A DNA stretch of 64,000 nt from Cerioporus squamosus (taxonomy: Eukaryota; Basidiomycota; Agaricomycetes; Polyporales; Polyporaceae). The position numbers and the translations under genes were made by a program. The stretch lies in assembly GCA_022592435.1 (NCBI GenBank), contig JABYQS010000013.1, positions 248,001-312,000 on the forward strand, written 5' to 3'. The notes beneath the pieces are model-generated. The model was not told where the DNA came from and searched no databases. It was given only the letters and a program-made list of their open reading frames with translations. Position 1 is the stretch's first letter, and each line of letters starts with the position of its first letter. Shown here piece by piece: positions 1 to 9,987 of this stretch.

Positions 1-864
1 CAGCTTGCTTGAACGCTCTTGCCCGCTCTTCGTTCACGCCCTTACTAAATGGAACCAGGAGATTCTTGTACGATAACCGGAGTAGCCTATGCGTTTCGTT
101 CTCATTTTCCGCCCTTTGTACCACCTGCCTTGTACTTCCCATCCTCCGAGTCTGCTTTCGCGATCGGGATACGTGTTCTCCTGCCACCCCTGCACCCCAT
201 CCCTTCGATTTCCACGGTGCTACTGCAGTGCGGCTGTGCTTGTAGTTCGAGGAGTGTTTTGCTCGTGGATCGCTCTAATGTGTATGCTTTTGACCAACAT
301 CTCCCCCGGTGCGATGAGGTGTGAGAGAATTTTCATCGACAACTGGCTCAACGTGGAACAACAAGATATGATCAAGGGGAATGAATTGTCGTGCGTACTG
401 CATGCTGTTGTATAGGCTTATGTTGATATGTCTGGCATTACAGCGTTCCTATCCTCGATACAAAAGGCCCCGTCGAATGCCCCTGCTGTTCCCCGAGCCA
501 ACTAGAGCATAAGGCGTGTGTGCAGTTGTGTTTGCAGGTCCACGTTGGCGTACAGGAACGCCCGCTTGTCTGCATACAGTTCTTCAGGGGCCTGGCTTGC
601 GAGGTAAGACCAGCGGTGAAATGGCGCTCGCAAGCGCCGTTTCACAACAGCAATGGGATGGGACCCTGCTGATCGCTCAATACCATACCACTGGATCGGC
701 TGGATGTGCGGATACTAGACTGTCCGTCAGAGCTAACTTGACGTGCAGCATGTATGAGTTCACATTACCAGGTAATCGAGCCGCGGTGCGACGCTGATGG
801 ATGTGCATGGCGCACTTCACCGGTGTCCAACGGATAGAATCCCGGGTGCACACGAGTATCGCTA
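1..864. other. No gene recognised
   Basis: This stretch has only short reading frames with no recognisable protein similarity or convincing exon-intron pattern. It may contain the 3' flank of the minus-strand gene that ends at 865, or an exon of a gene beginning outside the window. The one structured element seen is the hairpin at 616-645. Confidence 0.5.
616..645. repeat. Inverted repeat / hairpin
   Basis: GTGAAATGGCGCT (616-628) is followed by the loop CGCA and then AGCGCCGTTTCAC (633-645). As plus-strand RNA all 13 positions pair, with a single U-G wobble. It lies in apparently non-coding DNA, so its role is unknown. Confidence 0.8.
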
Positions 865-1665
865 TCAGAGGCCCTGCAGGAAGGCGGACAGGCCTTGACC
901 GCTGCTGTCTCCGCGCTTCTTCTCCTCCTGCTGCCTCTCGCGGTTGCGTGCGAGCATGCTTTGCAGGCCAGGCTTCTTCTTCGGACGCGCCTTTGTTCGG
1001 GTTTGGTCTTGTGCCTGTGACGCGCCGCCGGACGGGGCGGGCGACGACGCAAGAGACGGGGCTTCCCTGCTCGTTGCGCGCGCAGAAGCTGCTGATCCCG
1101 GACGAGACGGCATCGGGGTCGACTGCGACGGAGACGCGGTCGGCTGGGAGGAACGAGGGATCAAGGGTACCGGAACCGGGCTGGGAAAACTCAGTGCAGC
1201 TGAAGAAGGGTCTGCAGCACCGGATGCACGAGGCTGGCTAGCGGTAGTCGAGGATGACTTGCGTTTGACGCGATCTCGGACCTTCGGAAAGGTGGGCGCA
1301 CCGTCCACGGCTAGCGGGACGTCCTCGTCGTGGCCGCAGCACCCACAAGACATCCGCAGGAGGCGGCGGGGTGTGCTGGGGCCGCTACCGGGTCTGCGCT
1401 TCTTCCGGATGGAGCGCGTCTGGCTGTTGCTGGCGAGGAGAGGATAACCGCATCTGGCACAATGGGTGCCGGCGAGGGCGGCATGGACATGGGGAGGATG
1501 GAGGCGACGGGCACGCGTGGCGTGCAAGGCGGCAAGCGACGGGGAGAGCGTGGCGAGGAGGGAGGGCACGGCGAGCTGGAACTGTGCGGTGGCCGGGTTG
1601 GGCGTGGCCGGGAGCGTGGCGGCCATGGCTGGAGGAGGCTGGAGGGAGCCCGCGCGCGAAGCCAT
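865..1665 (-). CDS. Rpr2/Snm1/Rpp21-family RNase MRP/P protein subunit
   Basis: A single-exon gene of about 266 codons if the Met at 1665 is the start. A later Met at 1626 (MAATLP) is also possible, and the frame is open upstream to 1791. The middle holds a two-pair cysteine pattern: CARCGYPLL, then a basic stretch (RSIRKKRRPG), then SCGCCGHD. This arrangement of two CxxC pairs around a basic loop is the zinc-binding signature of the Rpr2/Rpp21/Snm1 family, which are protein subunits of RNase P and RNase MRP that act in tRNA or rRNA processing. The C-terminal half is Ser/Pro/Ala-rich and ends in a basic segment (RTKARPKKKPG) followed by a short charged tail, as in Snm1-like proteins, which are longer than Rpr2. 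Whether it serves MRP, P or both cannot be told from sequence. Confidence 0.65.
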   Translation of the reverse strand: MASRAGSLQPPPAMAATLPATPNPATAQFQLAVPSLLATLSPSLAALHATRARRLHPPHVHAALAGTHCARCGYPLLASNSQTRSIRKKRRPGSGPSTPRRLLRMSCGCCGHDEDVPLAVDGAPTFPKVRDRVKRKSSSTTASQPRASGAADPSSAALSFPSPVPVPLIPRSSQPTASPSQSTPMPSRPGSAASARATSREAPSLASSPAPSGGASQAQDQTRTKARPKKKPGLQSMLARNRERQQEEKKRGDSSGQGLSAFLQGL

Positions 1666-1859
1666 GCTGCACACAATAGCGCCTAGGGTTAGGGGCACGC
1701 GCCTCGCGTGTTGGACGCATTGTTCTCGCCCAAACCTGGTCAGACCAATTGTCCTCCGTCCTCCGCTCAAATGCCCTTTGCACTCATGCATTCCCCACTT
1801 TCCCCCATCCCACCTCCCGCCCCCATTCTCTACCGCCGCGCTCGTCGCCCGCCGTAACG

Positions 1860-3510
1860 ATGCTCAGCAACGCCCGCCCAACGCACCACCGCGCCAGCCC
1901 CTCCGTCTCGTCCATCTCCAAGCCCATGCCTCACACGCAGCCCGTCGCGACCTCGCCCCCAACGAGTCCAAAGGCGAAGGGCAAGACGCGTCGCCCGTCC
2001 GTGTCTAGTCCGATGACATGGCTCAGTCGTGCATCGTCGTCCGCCTCGATACACTCCGTCCCGTACGCGCCCTCACGCCCAGTGCGCATCTCGGAGCCCC
2101 GCTTTGCGAACCCCGTCGAGGCCCTGACCCTGCCCCGGAGTGGCGTGCTTGGTGGAGGTGCGACCGTTGTGCGCACCCCACAGGAGGCTCTCGCTGGCCC
2201 GAGAGCTTCTGCATCCTCCCCCGACCTCCTTGCCAGCTCGCGCGTCCGGAGTCCGTCGCCCGGACGGCTCTTCGCAAGGGAACACGAAGACTATGACGCT
2301 CTCGATCGTCCGGATAGTCCCCCGCTTCCGCCCATTCCCGACAACGATGCAGAGTATCTGGAGGAGCAGGAGGATGCTGAGGAGGAAGACTCCGAGACCG
2401 TCGACTGGCACCAGTCCGCGCCCATGCCTGCCCCTGCGCACCCACCTCCGCCCACGCGCCCTCCTCCATCCTTGCCGTCGAGCTCGGATTTCAGCTCCGA
2501 GCCGGCACCTGTCCGGGTAATGTCGCCTTCGTCGCGTGCACACCACTTGAAGTCGCCCTTGGACTACTTCCCTGCCGTCCCTCCGCTTCCCGCTGGAGTC
2601 CTGGCCAGTCCGCCTCAGTCTCCGTTCGGCGCAATCCTTGTCTCTCCTGCTCCGAACAGCTCATTGGACCCTGCAAAGATCATTGTATCTTTGGAGACAA
2701 GTACCGCCACCCATAGGACCACGATGTCCACACTCGTGTCGCGGCCCTCGCATCTGGCGTCCTATCTCCTCGGGCTGTTCCCGTCGGCGGAGTCTGACAC
2801 CCAGTCCGTGTATTCGACTGCAAGTGAGGTGGACAGCTCATTCAACTCCATCTTCAATCACCATCTTGCGTCCACGGGCATCTTGGCGCAAGCTTCTACG
2901 AATCTTCACATTTTCCTCGACAGGCCGAGTGCTCCGTGAGTCTAGCTTCTATCAAAATATATCAATGTGAAGCACGTAACTGATCATGCACATCAGGTAT
3001 GCACATATCCTCACGTACCTCAGGTCACCCGAGTCGACGTCGGAAGCTCCTGCCATCCTCCCGCACGGCGCACGGCTCAACGGCTCGACATCGCGTCTCG
3101 AGGCGCTGCTCGAGCTTCGCGATGAAGCTGCCTACTTGGGACTCGAGGAGCTGCAGAAGCTCTGCACAGACGAGTTGCGTCACAGGCAGCCGAGCCCAAG
3201 CGGCAGTCTGGGCGGGCTCGGCCTGCACATGCGCGGCTTCAGCAACGCGAGCAGCAAGAGCCTGCACACCCTGCGCGAGACCGCGGAGCCCCCTGTCGAG
3301 TCCGAGGCGAAGACTGCACAGCGCAAATCCGACGACTCCGGCTTTGCAAGCTCTGGTGCCGGCACCAGGAAGAGCGGCGGGAGTGCCGAAGCGGACGCAC
3401 CGTGGCCCTCGCCTGGGAGTCTGAAGGAGCGCGTTGCGCTCAAGGAGGGCAGCCCGAAGAAGGACGGGTTCTCGACGTTGAAGACAAGACCGACCGGTCC
3501 GTGGATCTAA
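1860..3510 (+). CDS. BTB/POZ-like domain protein, basidiomycete type
   Basis: Two exons, 1860-2935 and 2997-3510, are joined by a 61-nt GTGAGT...CAG intron and give about 529 aa. The start at 1860 is chosen because the upstream in-frame Met at 1749 lies in pyrimidine-rich leader-like sequence. The first 280 residues are disordered (Ser/Pro/Arg-rich with an acidic run near EEQEDAEEEDSE). The fold lies across the intron: LHIFLDRPSAP is followed by YAHILTYLRSPE, and then RLEALLELRDEAAYLGLEEL. This resembles the end of a BTB domain of the tetramerisation (KCTD) type, where helices follow a short Leu-rich strand. The tail is Ser/Lys/Gly-rich. A role as an adaptor is inferred from the fold only. 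The domain call is moderate because no strict motif exists for this family. Confidence 0.6.
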
Positions 3511-3986
3511 GCTTATTCTTACGAGCTGCCTGGTCGGCTCGCGCTGGCTGCTTGGTTATCTGGCGTTCACGTTTTCTTGTTTAAGATTTGGGTCCTCTGC
3601 TCTTCTCCTGCCATGCTGGCCTCGACGTCTCTTCACGCTCGTTCGCATGCCCCCTTACCTGTAGCTCACATAATCGATCTTTTGCATTATCACTGTAATA
3701 TATGTCACGTCGTCGAGTACCTTCCTGGTGATTGAATGTCCCGAGACCACATCCAGCGGTTGTGTATGTAGCATAGCGTTCGCAACGGTCTTCACGAATG
3801 CATTGTTCAGCGAAGCAATGGTCCTGCCACATGGAGGACGTCTCATGTGACAAGCCAAATGCACCTTCTCGTTCCATCCAAGGTAGTATCCAAGGTAGTT
3901 GACATGATGCATGACGTGCTGGGAACAAGGGTTGCCACGGCGCACTCACGGCGCCCCAAGACCCTTGTCCAGAGACAAGGTGACCA
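3511..3986. other. Convergent 3' intergenic region
   Basis: This lies between the stop of the BTB-like gene on the plus strand and the stop of the small minus-strand gene. Short overlapping frames exist here but none shows splice structure or recognisable protein. It is presumably 3' UTR and terminator sequence of both genes. Confidence 0.5.
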
Positions 3987-4433
3987 TTACGACCTGGGCG
4001 CCCAGAGGTCATAGAGCTCCCTGTCGGCAGGGTCGAAACACGTCAAGATCGCAGGGTCTGCACGGATGGTGACCTTGCGCGCAGGGGTCCCCAGCGCCGA
4101 GGGAGGTGCGGAGGTAATTGGGCGGTAGAGGGCCCGGGAGGGCTCCAGGATGCGCGCGGAGAAGTTCGAGATGGTGGATGATGTCGGGGAGGCATCTCCC
4201 CCTGCTGGTGTCTGCTGTGGAATGCACAGAGTGCATCAGAATGGTGATAGGTATGATGAGTTGACTGAGGAATGCGGCTCACCTGTGGCGTAGCACGGTT
4301 GCGGAGGCCGGAGTCGGGAGTTACGGGTTCCCTGACTGCACCGCGTTAATGAAGGACGAGTATGGCGTAGGAGGGTCTTGAACATACATTGAGATGACAG
4401 CGGCGGCGTGGCGAAACGCGTCGAGGAGGCCAT
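3987..4433 (-). CDS. Small 108-aa protein of unknown function
   Basis: Three exons fit together in frame: 4388-4433, 4283-4335 and 3987-4214. Both introns have GT...AG ends (GTATGT...GTGCAG and GTGAGC...CCACAG), and the phases close exactly to give 108 aa. The protein starts MASSTRFATPPL, has a Pro/Ser/Thr-rich middle, and ends in a compact segment, KVTIRADPAILTCFDPAD then RELYDLWAPRS. The composition and the tidy splice phases suggest a real gene, but I do not recognise the family. It is divergent from VID27, and the two starts are only about 225 bp apart, so they may share a promoter that includes the palindrome at 4493. An unseen upstream exon is possible. Confidence 0.55.
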
Positions 4434-4492
4434 CCTGCCCAGAGAAGTGGTCAACGTCGGACGAGAGAACCGCGGCGCACCGCCCTGGCTGT

Positions 4493-4510
4493 AGTTCGCG
4501 CGCGCGAACT
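4493..4510. promoter_or_regulatory. Perfect 18-bp palindrome in a divergent promoter
   Basis: AGTTCGCGCGCGCGAACT reads identically on both strands. It sits between the divergent starts of the small 108-aa gene (4433) and VID27 (4659). A perfect palindrome with TTCG/CGAA arms is a plausible site for a dimeric transcription factor, but no known factor is assigned. Confidence 0.5.
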
Positions 4511-4658
4511 TCGAAGCTTGGCAGGGCCGTGACGCGTGACCGACGCGATCGTCACACTCCACCGGCGCGGAGCCGCGTTACGGGCGTCCAGTCGAGTGCA
4601 GGCCGCGGACGATACTCCGGGCTCCCTGGTTAGTGCTCTTTCTTCCCCGACCGCCACC

Positions 4659-7600
4659 ATGAACATCTTCCGAAGCCGTACGCGCATCGAGCCACATTCT
4701 CCCGTAAATTGCATGCTGACCCGCGACGTGTGCCGCAGTTTTAGGCAAAGTCTGGCGTGCGTGAGCCCCTCCTGGGTCCCCGGTGGGCCACTCTGACATC
4801 ATCCTCATCCGTGTGCATCGCAGACGATCCCAATGCGGCGGAGGTCGTCAAGATCTCGGAGGGTCAGCTCTTCCTTGTCCGCTCCGAGACCGTGCGCGGA
4901 GGCAGGGAGTGCATGTGAGTGTCCGGACCGTCTACAATCCTCCTGAAAGACTTCAATGCGGGGCGTAATGCAGATACAATGATGCTATGGCGACGATCCG
5001 GAGGGTTCCCTCTGTGGAACACAACTTCCAGCTTGTGATCACGCGCGTGTACGAGGATGGGGACCAGGAGCTGCTGGAGGACGAGGAAGAAAGTAAGTCT
5101 GGTTTTCTCAAACTTCTCCTAGTGCTGCAGCGACGTCCGCCTACACAATCCCTCAACTGTGCATCCAAGAGTGAGACTGGGTTGGTTCTCGTAAGGCTCT
5201 GGAAGCTGCCCACTTGTCGGGTCTTGACAACGCCGCATAACCTACTATGACACTGTGGCCCAGCCCGTGGTGTGCGCATATCGCCGCCGCGTTCGCCTTG
5301 TTATCGCTCTTGGCACGAATCTAGCTCTAACGATAGTTTGCAGCGGACGAGGAGCGTAGTTTCCTCATCTGCGAGGAGATGCAGTTCCGTACCGGCACCA
5401 CCTCCGATAACGAACCCACCTTCGTCTGGCGCGATCTGCAGGGAGACGAAGACGAACTGTACGAGTTCGTCGCTGCTGGGACCAATGAGCCGACACGGGC
5501 GTTTTTCGAGACGTGCATGTACCGCGCAATGTACGAGCGCAAGTATCGCGAAAGCGCGGACAACACGCAGGACTCGGACTTGCAAGAGTTCATCTGGCAG
5601 TACGTCGACTATGACAACGTAAGGCAGTCATGCGCACTCCTCTGACTGAACCCTCAATAGGCCACCCGCAGCGAAGAAGTCGAAGACAAAGAGTTCTCGC
5701 AAAGCCTCCGCATCGAAGTCCGAGCCGGCGTCTGTCGAGGAGGTTGCCGCCGCCTCATCAAGTGCTCCAGAGCCTGAACCAGCAAGGAAGCCTCTCTCCA
5801 AAGACAAGGATATCGGCATGCCGTGCATCTTTGCAGAACCCGCGGAGCTGAACCTCTGGGACGGCGAGACGGGCGTCTTTGTCAAGCAGGCCGATGTCAT
5901 TGCCCGTGTGGCGCAGAACTCCGCTGGCGGCCAGTTCGACTACTGGCTGGTAGCGTCGACAGACGAGGAGCAGGTGCTCGCACACAAGATCTCGTCGGAG
6001 ATGAACCAGCGGTTGGCGGCTCGCGTCTTATCGTTTACATGGAACAATATCAGCGAATCGGGACAAGGGAACAGCTGGTGTCTGCGGTTTGATACGGAGG
6101 AGGCATTCAACGACTTCCAGCGCGCGTTCAGTCGCGCGTTGTGGGAAGGCCTCAACAATAACTCTTGGGAGAAGGCGAAGGTAGGCTTCTATGCATCGTC
6201 GGGCTTCGAACGATTTTGACAGATCACGAATCCCCGCAGTACGAGGACCAGGTGTACGTGATGAGTTCAAACGTGGAAGATGTGGAGATGAGAGATGTGG
6301 AGGGTGAGGAGGATGAGGAGGAAGACGAGGAGGCTGTGGCCGATGAGCTTGGTGCGCAACATCAAGTTCCACAGAGACTGTCAGGGTTGTCGACTGATCC
6401 CTTGCAGACAAGAGCGATGACGAGGAAGAGGAGGAATACCCTGAGGAGGATGACGATGTTCCGGCTATGCCGAAAGGCAAGAACAAGCAGCTTACGGTGG
6501 GCTACAAGGGCGACCGGTCGTACGTCGTACGAGACGACAAGATTGGCGTGTTCAGCCATACCGGCCAGAATCAGGTCAAGTATTACGCATCCATCAGCAA
6601 TATCTCGACTCCTCAGGGCAAGACATTCAGCCCGAAACATGTACGTTGATCACCTTACCACCAGTGCCTCTTCGGTATGAAACCCTTTGCAGGTTATGCT
6701 TCACGACCAAGACTCGAAGATGATCCTCATGAACCCATCCAATCCCAACTCGCTCTTCAACCTGGACATCGAGCGCGGCAAGGTCGTGGAGGAGTGGAAG
6801 GTGCACGACGACATCACCGTCGACCACATCGCCCCAACGGAGAAGTTCGCGCAGAAGACGGGCGAGAAGACCGTCGTCGGCATCTCGCACAACGCGCTCT
6901 TCCGCATCGACCCGCGCGTGTCGGGCAACAAGATGGTCGACTCGCAGTTCAAGCAGTACGTTGCGAAGAACAAGTTCTCGGGCGTCGCGACGACCGCGGA
7001 GGGCAAGCTCGCCGTCGCGAGCGAGAAGGGCGACATCCGCCTCTTCGACTCGATCGGCAAGAACGCCAAGACCGCGCTGCCCCCGCTCGGGGACCCCATC
7101 ATCGGCGTGGACGTGACCGCGAACGGCCGCTGGATCGTCGCGACGACGAAGACGTACCTCCTCCTCATCGACACCCTCATCGGTGAGGGCCGCTACACGG
7201 GCCAGCTCGGGTTCGACCGCAGCTTCCCGGCGAACGCGAAGCCGATCCCCAGGCGGCTGCAGCTCAGGGCGGAACACGTCGCATACATGGGCCACAGCGT
7301 GTCCTTCACCCCGGCGAGGTGAGCCCACGCGCACATCAGCGCAGTGTTGCGTGCTGCGTGTTACGTGTCTGGTGTGCTCGGCTGACCACGCGCACAGGTT
7401 CAACATGGGCGAGGGCCAGGAGGAGAACGCGATCGTCACGTCTACAGGCCAGTACGTCGTCGCCTGGGACTTTGCCAAGGTGAAGAAGGGCCAGCTCGAC
7501 AAGTACGAGATCAAGAAGTGCGTGTGCACCGTGCGCTCCTGCGGATCATCGGCTCGTCCGAGGCTGAATTTCTCCGTCCCCAATCCCCAACAGGTACGAG

Positions 7601-7838
7601 CAGCACGTCGTGCAAGACAGCTTCAAGTTCGGCGACGACAAGGAGATTGTACGTGTCCGCTCAATCCTTTTTCGCTCGTTTACTGGACTGACGTGTATGC
7701 GTGCGATTTGTCCAGATCGTTGCCCTGCAGAACGACGTGCTTGCGGTCAACAAGAAGAATCTCAAGCGGCCGACGAGGGCCTCGCTTGCCCCGACGAGCG
7801 GGCGGAGTCGCTCCAGCATCGTCAACACCCCGTACTGA
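4659..7838 (+). CDS. Vid27 family protein
   Basis: Eleven exons are inferred: 4659-4677, 4824-4914, 4974-5092, 5344-5618, 5661-6180, 6240-6351, 6408-6640, 6693-7318, 7398-7517, 7594-7648 and 7716-7838, about 765 aa. The N-terminus MNIFRS, followed by EGQLFLVRSE and GGRECIYNDA, matches Vid27. Next come a PH-like middle with FNDFQRAFSRALW, an acidic linker (EGEEDEEEDEEA), and the C-terminal WD40-like Vid27 domain starting MLHDQDSKMILMN and running to ALQNDVLAVNKKNLKRP. Vid27 is known from yeast work on vacuolar import and degradation; its biochemical role is not settled. The join at 5618/5661 is out of frame by one base with the obvious GT-AG intron. Either a GC donor at 5624 or one extra base repairs it. 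The Lys/Ser-rich linker that follows (AAKKSKTKSSRKAS) is clearly coding. Confidence 0.92.
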
Positions 7839-8199
7839 TCGTTCACTGCAGCGTTTCATGCTTGCTCGGGTGTGGGTTTGGTCTGCGTGCTAGTGCGGAA
7901 GAACTCGGGAAGAATATGAGGAATTTTTTGTATCGATTGGCATCTCTCTCCTTTTCCCAACTCGACTCCACTGAATGGCTGACCTCGTTCCGATCCGTTG
8001 TACTATACCCCAGTTGGACAAATATGTGTTCCCTCGAGCAGCGCACACGACCTGTATGAATGCGAGCTTCTTTTGGTTGGTATTCATATTACATTAGGGA
8101 AAACTGCCATCATCCCCACCCCCAGATACACAAGACTGTCCGACGACGCCGTGTGCCTCTATGCACCTCTAAACCCGGTATATAGACCGAAGAAGGTCT
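7839..8199. other. Convergent 3' region between VID27 and glutamine synthetase
   Basis: About 360 bp between two converging stops. No gene is seen; this is presumably 3' UTR sequence of both genes. Confidence 0.5.
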
Positions 8200-9513
8200 T
8201 TACTTGTCGAGGCAGGTGGTCTCGACGATGATGCTCGTCACGCGGTAGGGGTCTGTGGAAATTCGTAAGTCTCACGCAGTGCAGACGAGACCGGAGAAAC
8301 GTCATACCGATGTTTGAGGCGGGACGGCGGTCCTCGAGGTAGCCGTAGCCCTGAGCGCCGACGTGACGGGGGATACGGATGGAGGCACCCCGGTTAGCAA
8401 CGCCAGAGGTGAAGGTGCCAATGTGACCAGTCTCGTGACGGCCGGTGAGACGGAGATCGTTGTCCTCGCCGTAGACGGCGATGTGCTCATTGTGGCGCTT
8501 CGCGAGCTTGGCGATGGCCTCCTCGATGTGCTTCATGCCTCCGGGCTCGCGCATAGCCTTGGTGGAGTAGTTCGTGTGGCAGCCCGCGCCGTTCCAGTCG
8601 CCCTGGAGGGGCTTGGGGTGGAAGGAGACCTTGATGCCCCACTGCTCGGCGATGCGGACGAGGAGGTAGCGGGCCATCCAGAGGTGGTCGCCCATGGAGA
8701 TACCCTCGCAGGGACCGACCTGGAACTCCCACTGGGAAGGCATGACCTCGGCGTTGATACCGGAGATGTTGACACCGGCGTACAAGCACGCGCGGTAGTG
8801 GGCCTCAATCAGGTCGCGCGCGAAGACCTTGCCAGCGCCTTGAAAGAGAGTTATGTCAGGATGGCGAGTATCCGAGACAGTGCGGAACATCACGTACCAG
8901 CACCGCAGTAGTAGGGACCCTGGGGACCGGGGAAACCACCCTTGGGCCAACCGTAGGGGGTGCCGTCCATGTCGAAGAGGGTGTACTCCTGCTCAATACC
9001 GAACCAGGGGACGACGTCCTTGGCGAGCTCCATGACCTTAGCAGCGTGGTGACGGTAGTTGGTCCTGTTAGGAGTGCCGTCGTTATTGTAGCACTCGGCG
9101 AGGACGAGGATGTTGTCACCGCCGCGGAAGGGGTCCTTGAAGATCGCAGCAGGACGCAGGTAGACGTCGGAGTCGCCGCCGGGGGCTTGGTTGGTGGACG
9201 AACCGTCGAAGTCCCAGATGCGGAGGGAACCGATGTCGGTCACCTTCTTGGTGACCGTCTGCGGGCGGGTTTAGTGCTCCGATCTTGCAGCGACAGGCGC
9301 GGACTGCGCCCCGCGCGTCGTGTGTGCAGTACTTACCGTCGTCTTCGAACGGAGGCCGCCATCGCCGTCGATCCAGACGTCTGCAGGAGGGAGAGATGAG
9401 CATGAAGCCGCCTAGATGGCTGGTGTCGGAGACGTACACTCAGCCTGGACCTTGTCGCCCTGGGGGAGAGCGAGGAAGGGCGCAAGGAGCTCCGGGTGGT
9501 ACTGGTGGGCCAT
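8200..9513 (-). CDS. GLN1: Glutamine synthetase (eukaryotic GSII type)
   Basis: Five exons close in frame: 9438-9513, 9337-9380, 8898-9258, 8308-8838 and 8200-8252, giving 354 aa, the usual length of fungal cytosolic GSII. It makes glutamine from glutamate, ammonia and ATP. The N-terminus [13 protein letters not shown] leads into [10 protein letters not shown], then [16 protein letters not shown], the active-site segment [18 protein letters not shown], the ATP-binding loop [20 protein letters not shown], and the [20 protein letters not shown] block with its catalytic Arg residues. The C-terminus is TTCLDK. All hallmark residues visible are intact. The upstream region carries two GATAAG sites, which fits control by nitrogen GATA factors. 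Confidence 0.97.
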
Positions 9514-9987
9514 GGCGACGCGAGAGAAGTCGGCGAGGAGGAGGAGGAGAGGGAGGAGGATGTGGAACGAGGAGAAGAGGACGAGTCAATTGATTAAAGC
9601 GTAGTGGACAGGGTGTTTACGTCTGTTTGTGTGGGGTAGGGGCTCTTATCGCGAGCAGAGGGCGGTGGATCTAGGCGAGGGGAGCGCTGCCCAGCCCGCG
9701 CGTTATCTCCCCGTCGCGCAGGCCCCGCAGCATGCGTCCTGCCCCGCTCAATTTTCTGCACACAGCGCCCTGGCTCGACGATTACACGCGACGATGGCCC
9801 GACTCTGCACGCTTCAGGCTCCCCCGCGCCCCTTCCGGCCCAACCCCGCGGCTGCGATTGGCCCTGCCCACCCGGAGCGCCTGCCAGCCCGATAAGCAGA
9901 CGAGCAGGCAGTCCGTCGCTCGCCCGGCGTTCCGAACGCTCCAACATGTCATTGCGACCGGTCCGCCCAACAGCCTCTATGCACGAC
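9514..9987 (-). promoter_or_regulatory. Glutamine synthetase promoter with GATA sites
   Basis: This 474-bp region lies between the start of the synthetase gene and the stop of the J-domain gene on the same strand. It contains CTTATC at 9645-9650 (GATAAG on the minus strand) and GATAAG at 9891-9896. It also has an ATTGG (CCAAT box on the minus strand) at about 9857-9861. GATA sites upstream of glutamine synthetase are typical of nitrogen catabolite control in fungi (established for Gln3/AreA-type factors). Their use here is inferred. Confidence 0.55.
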
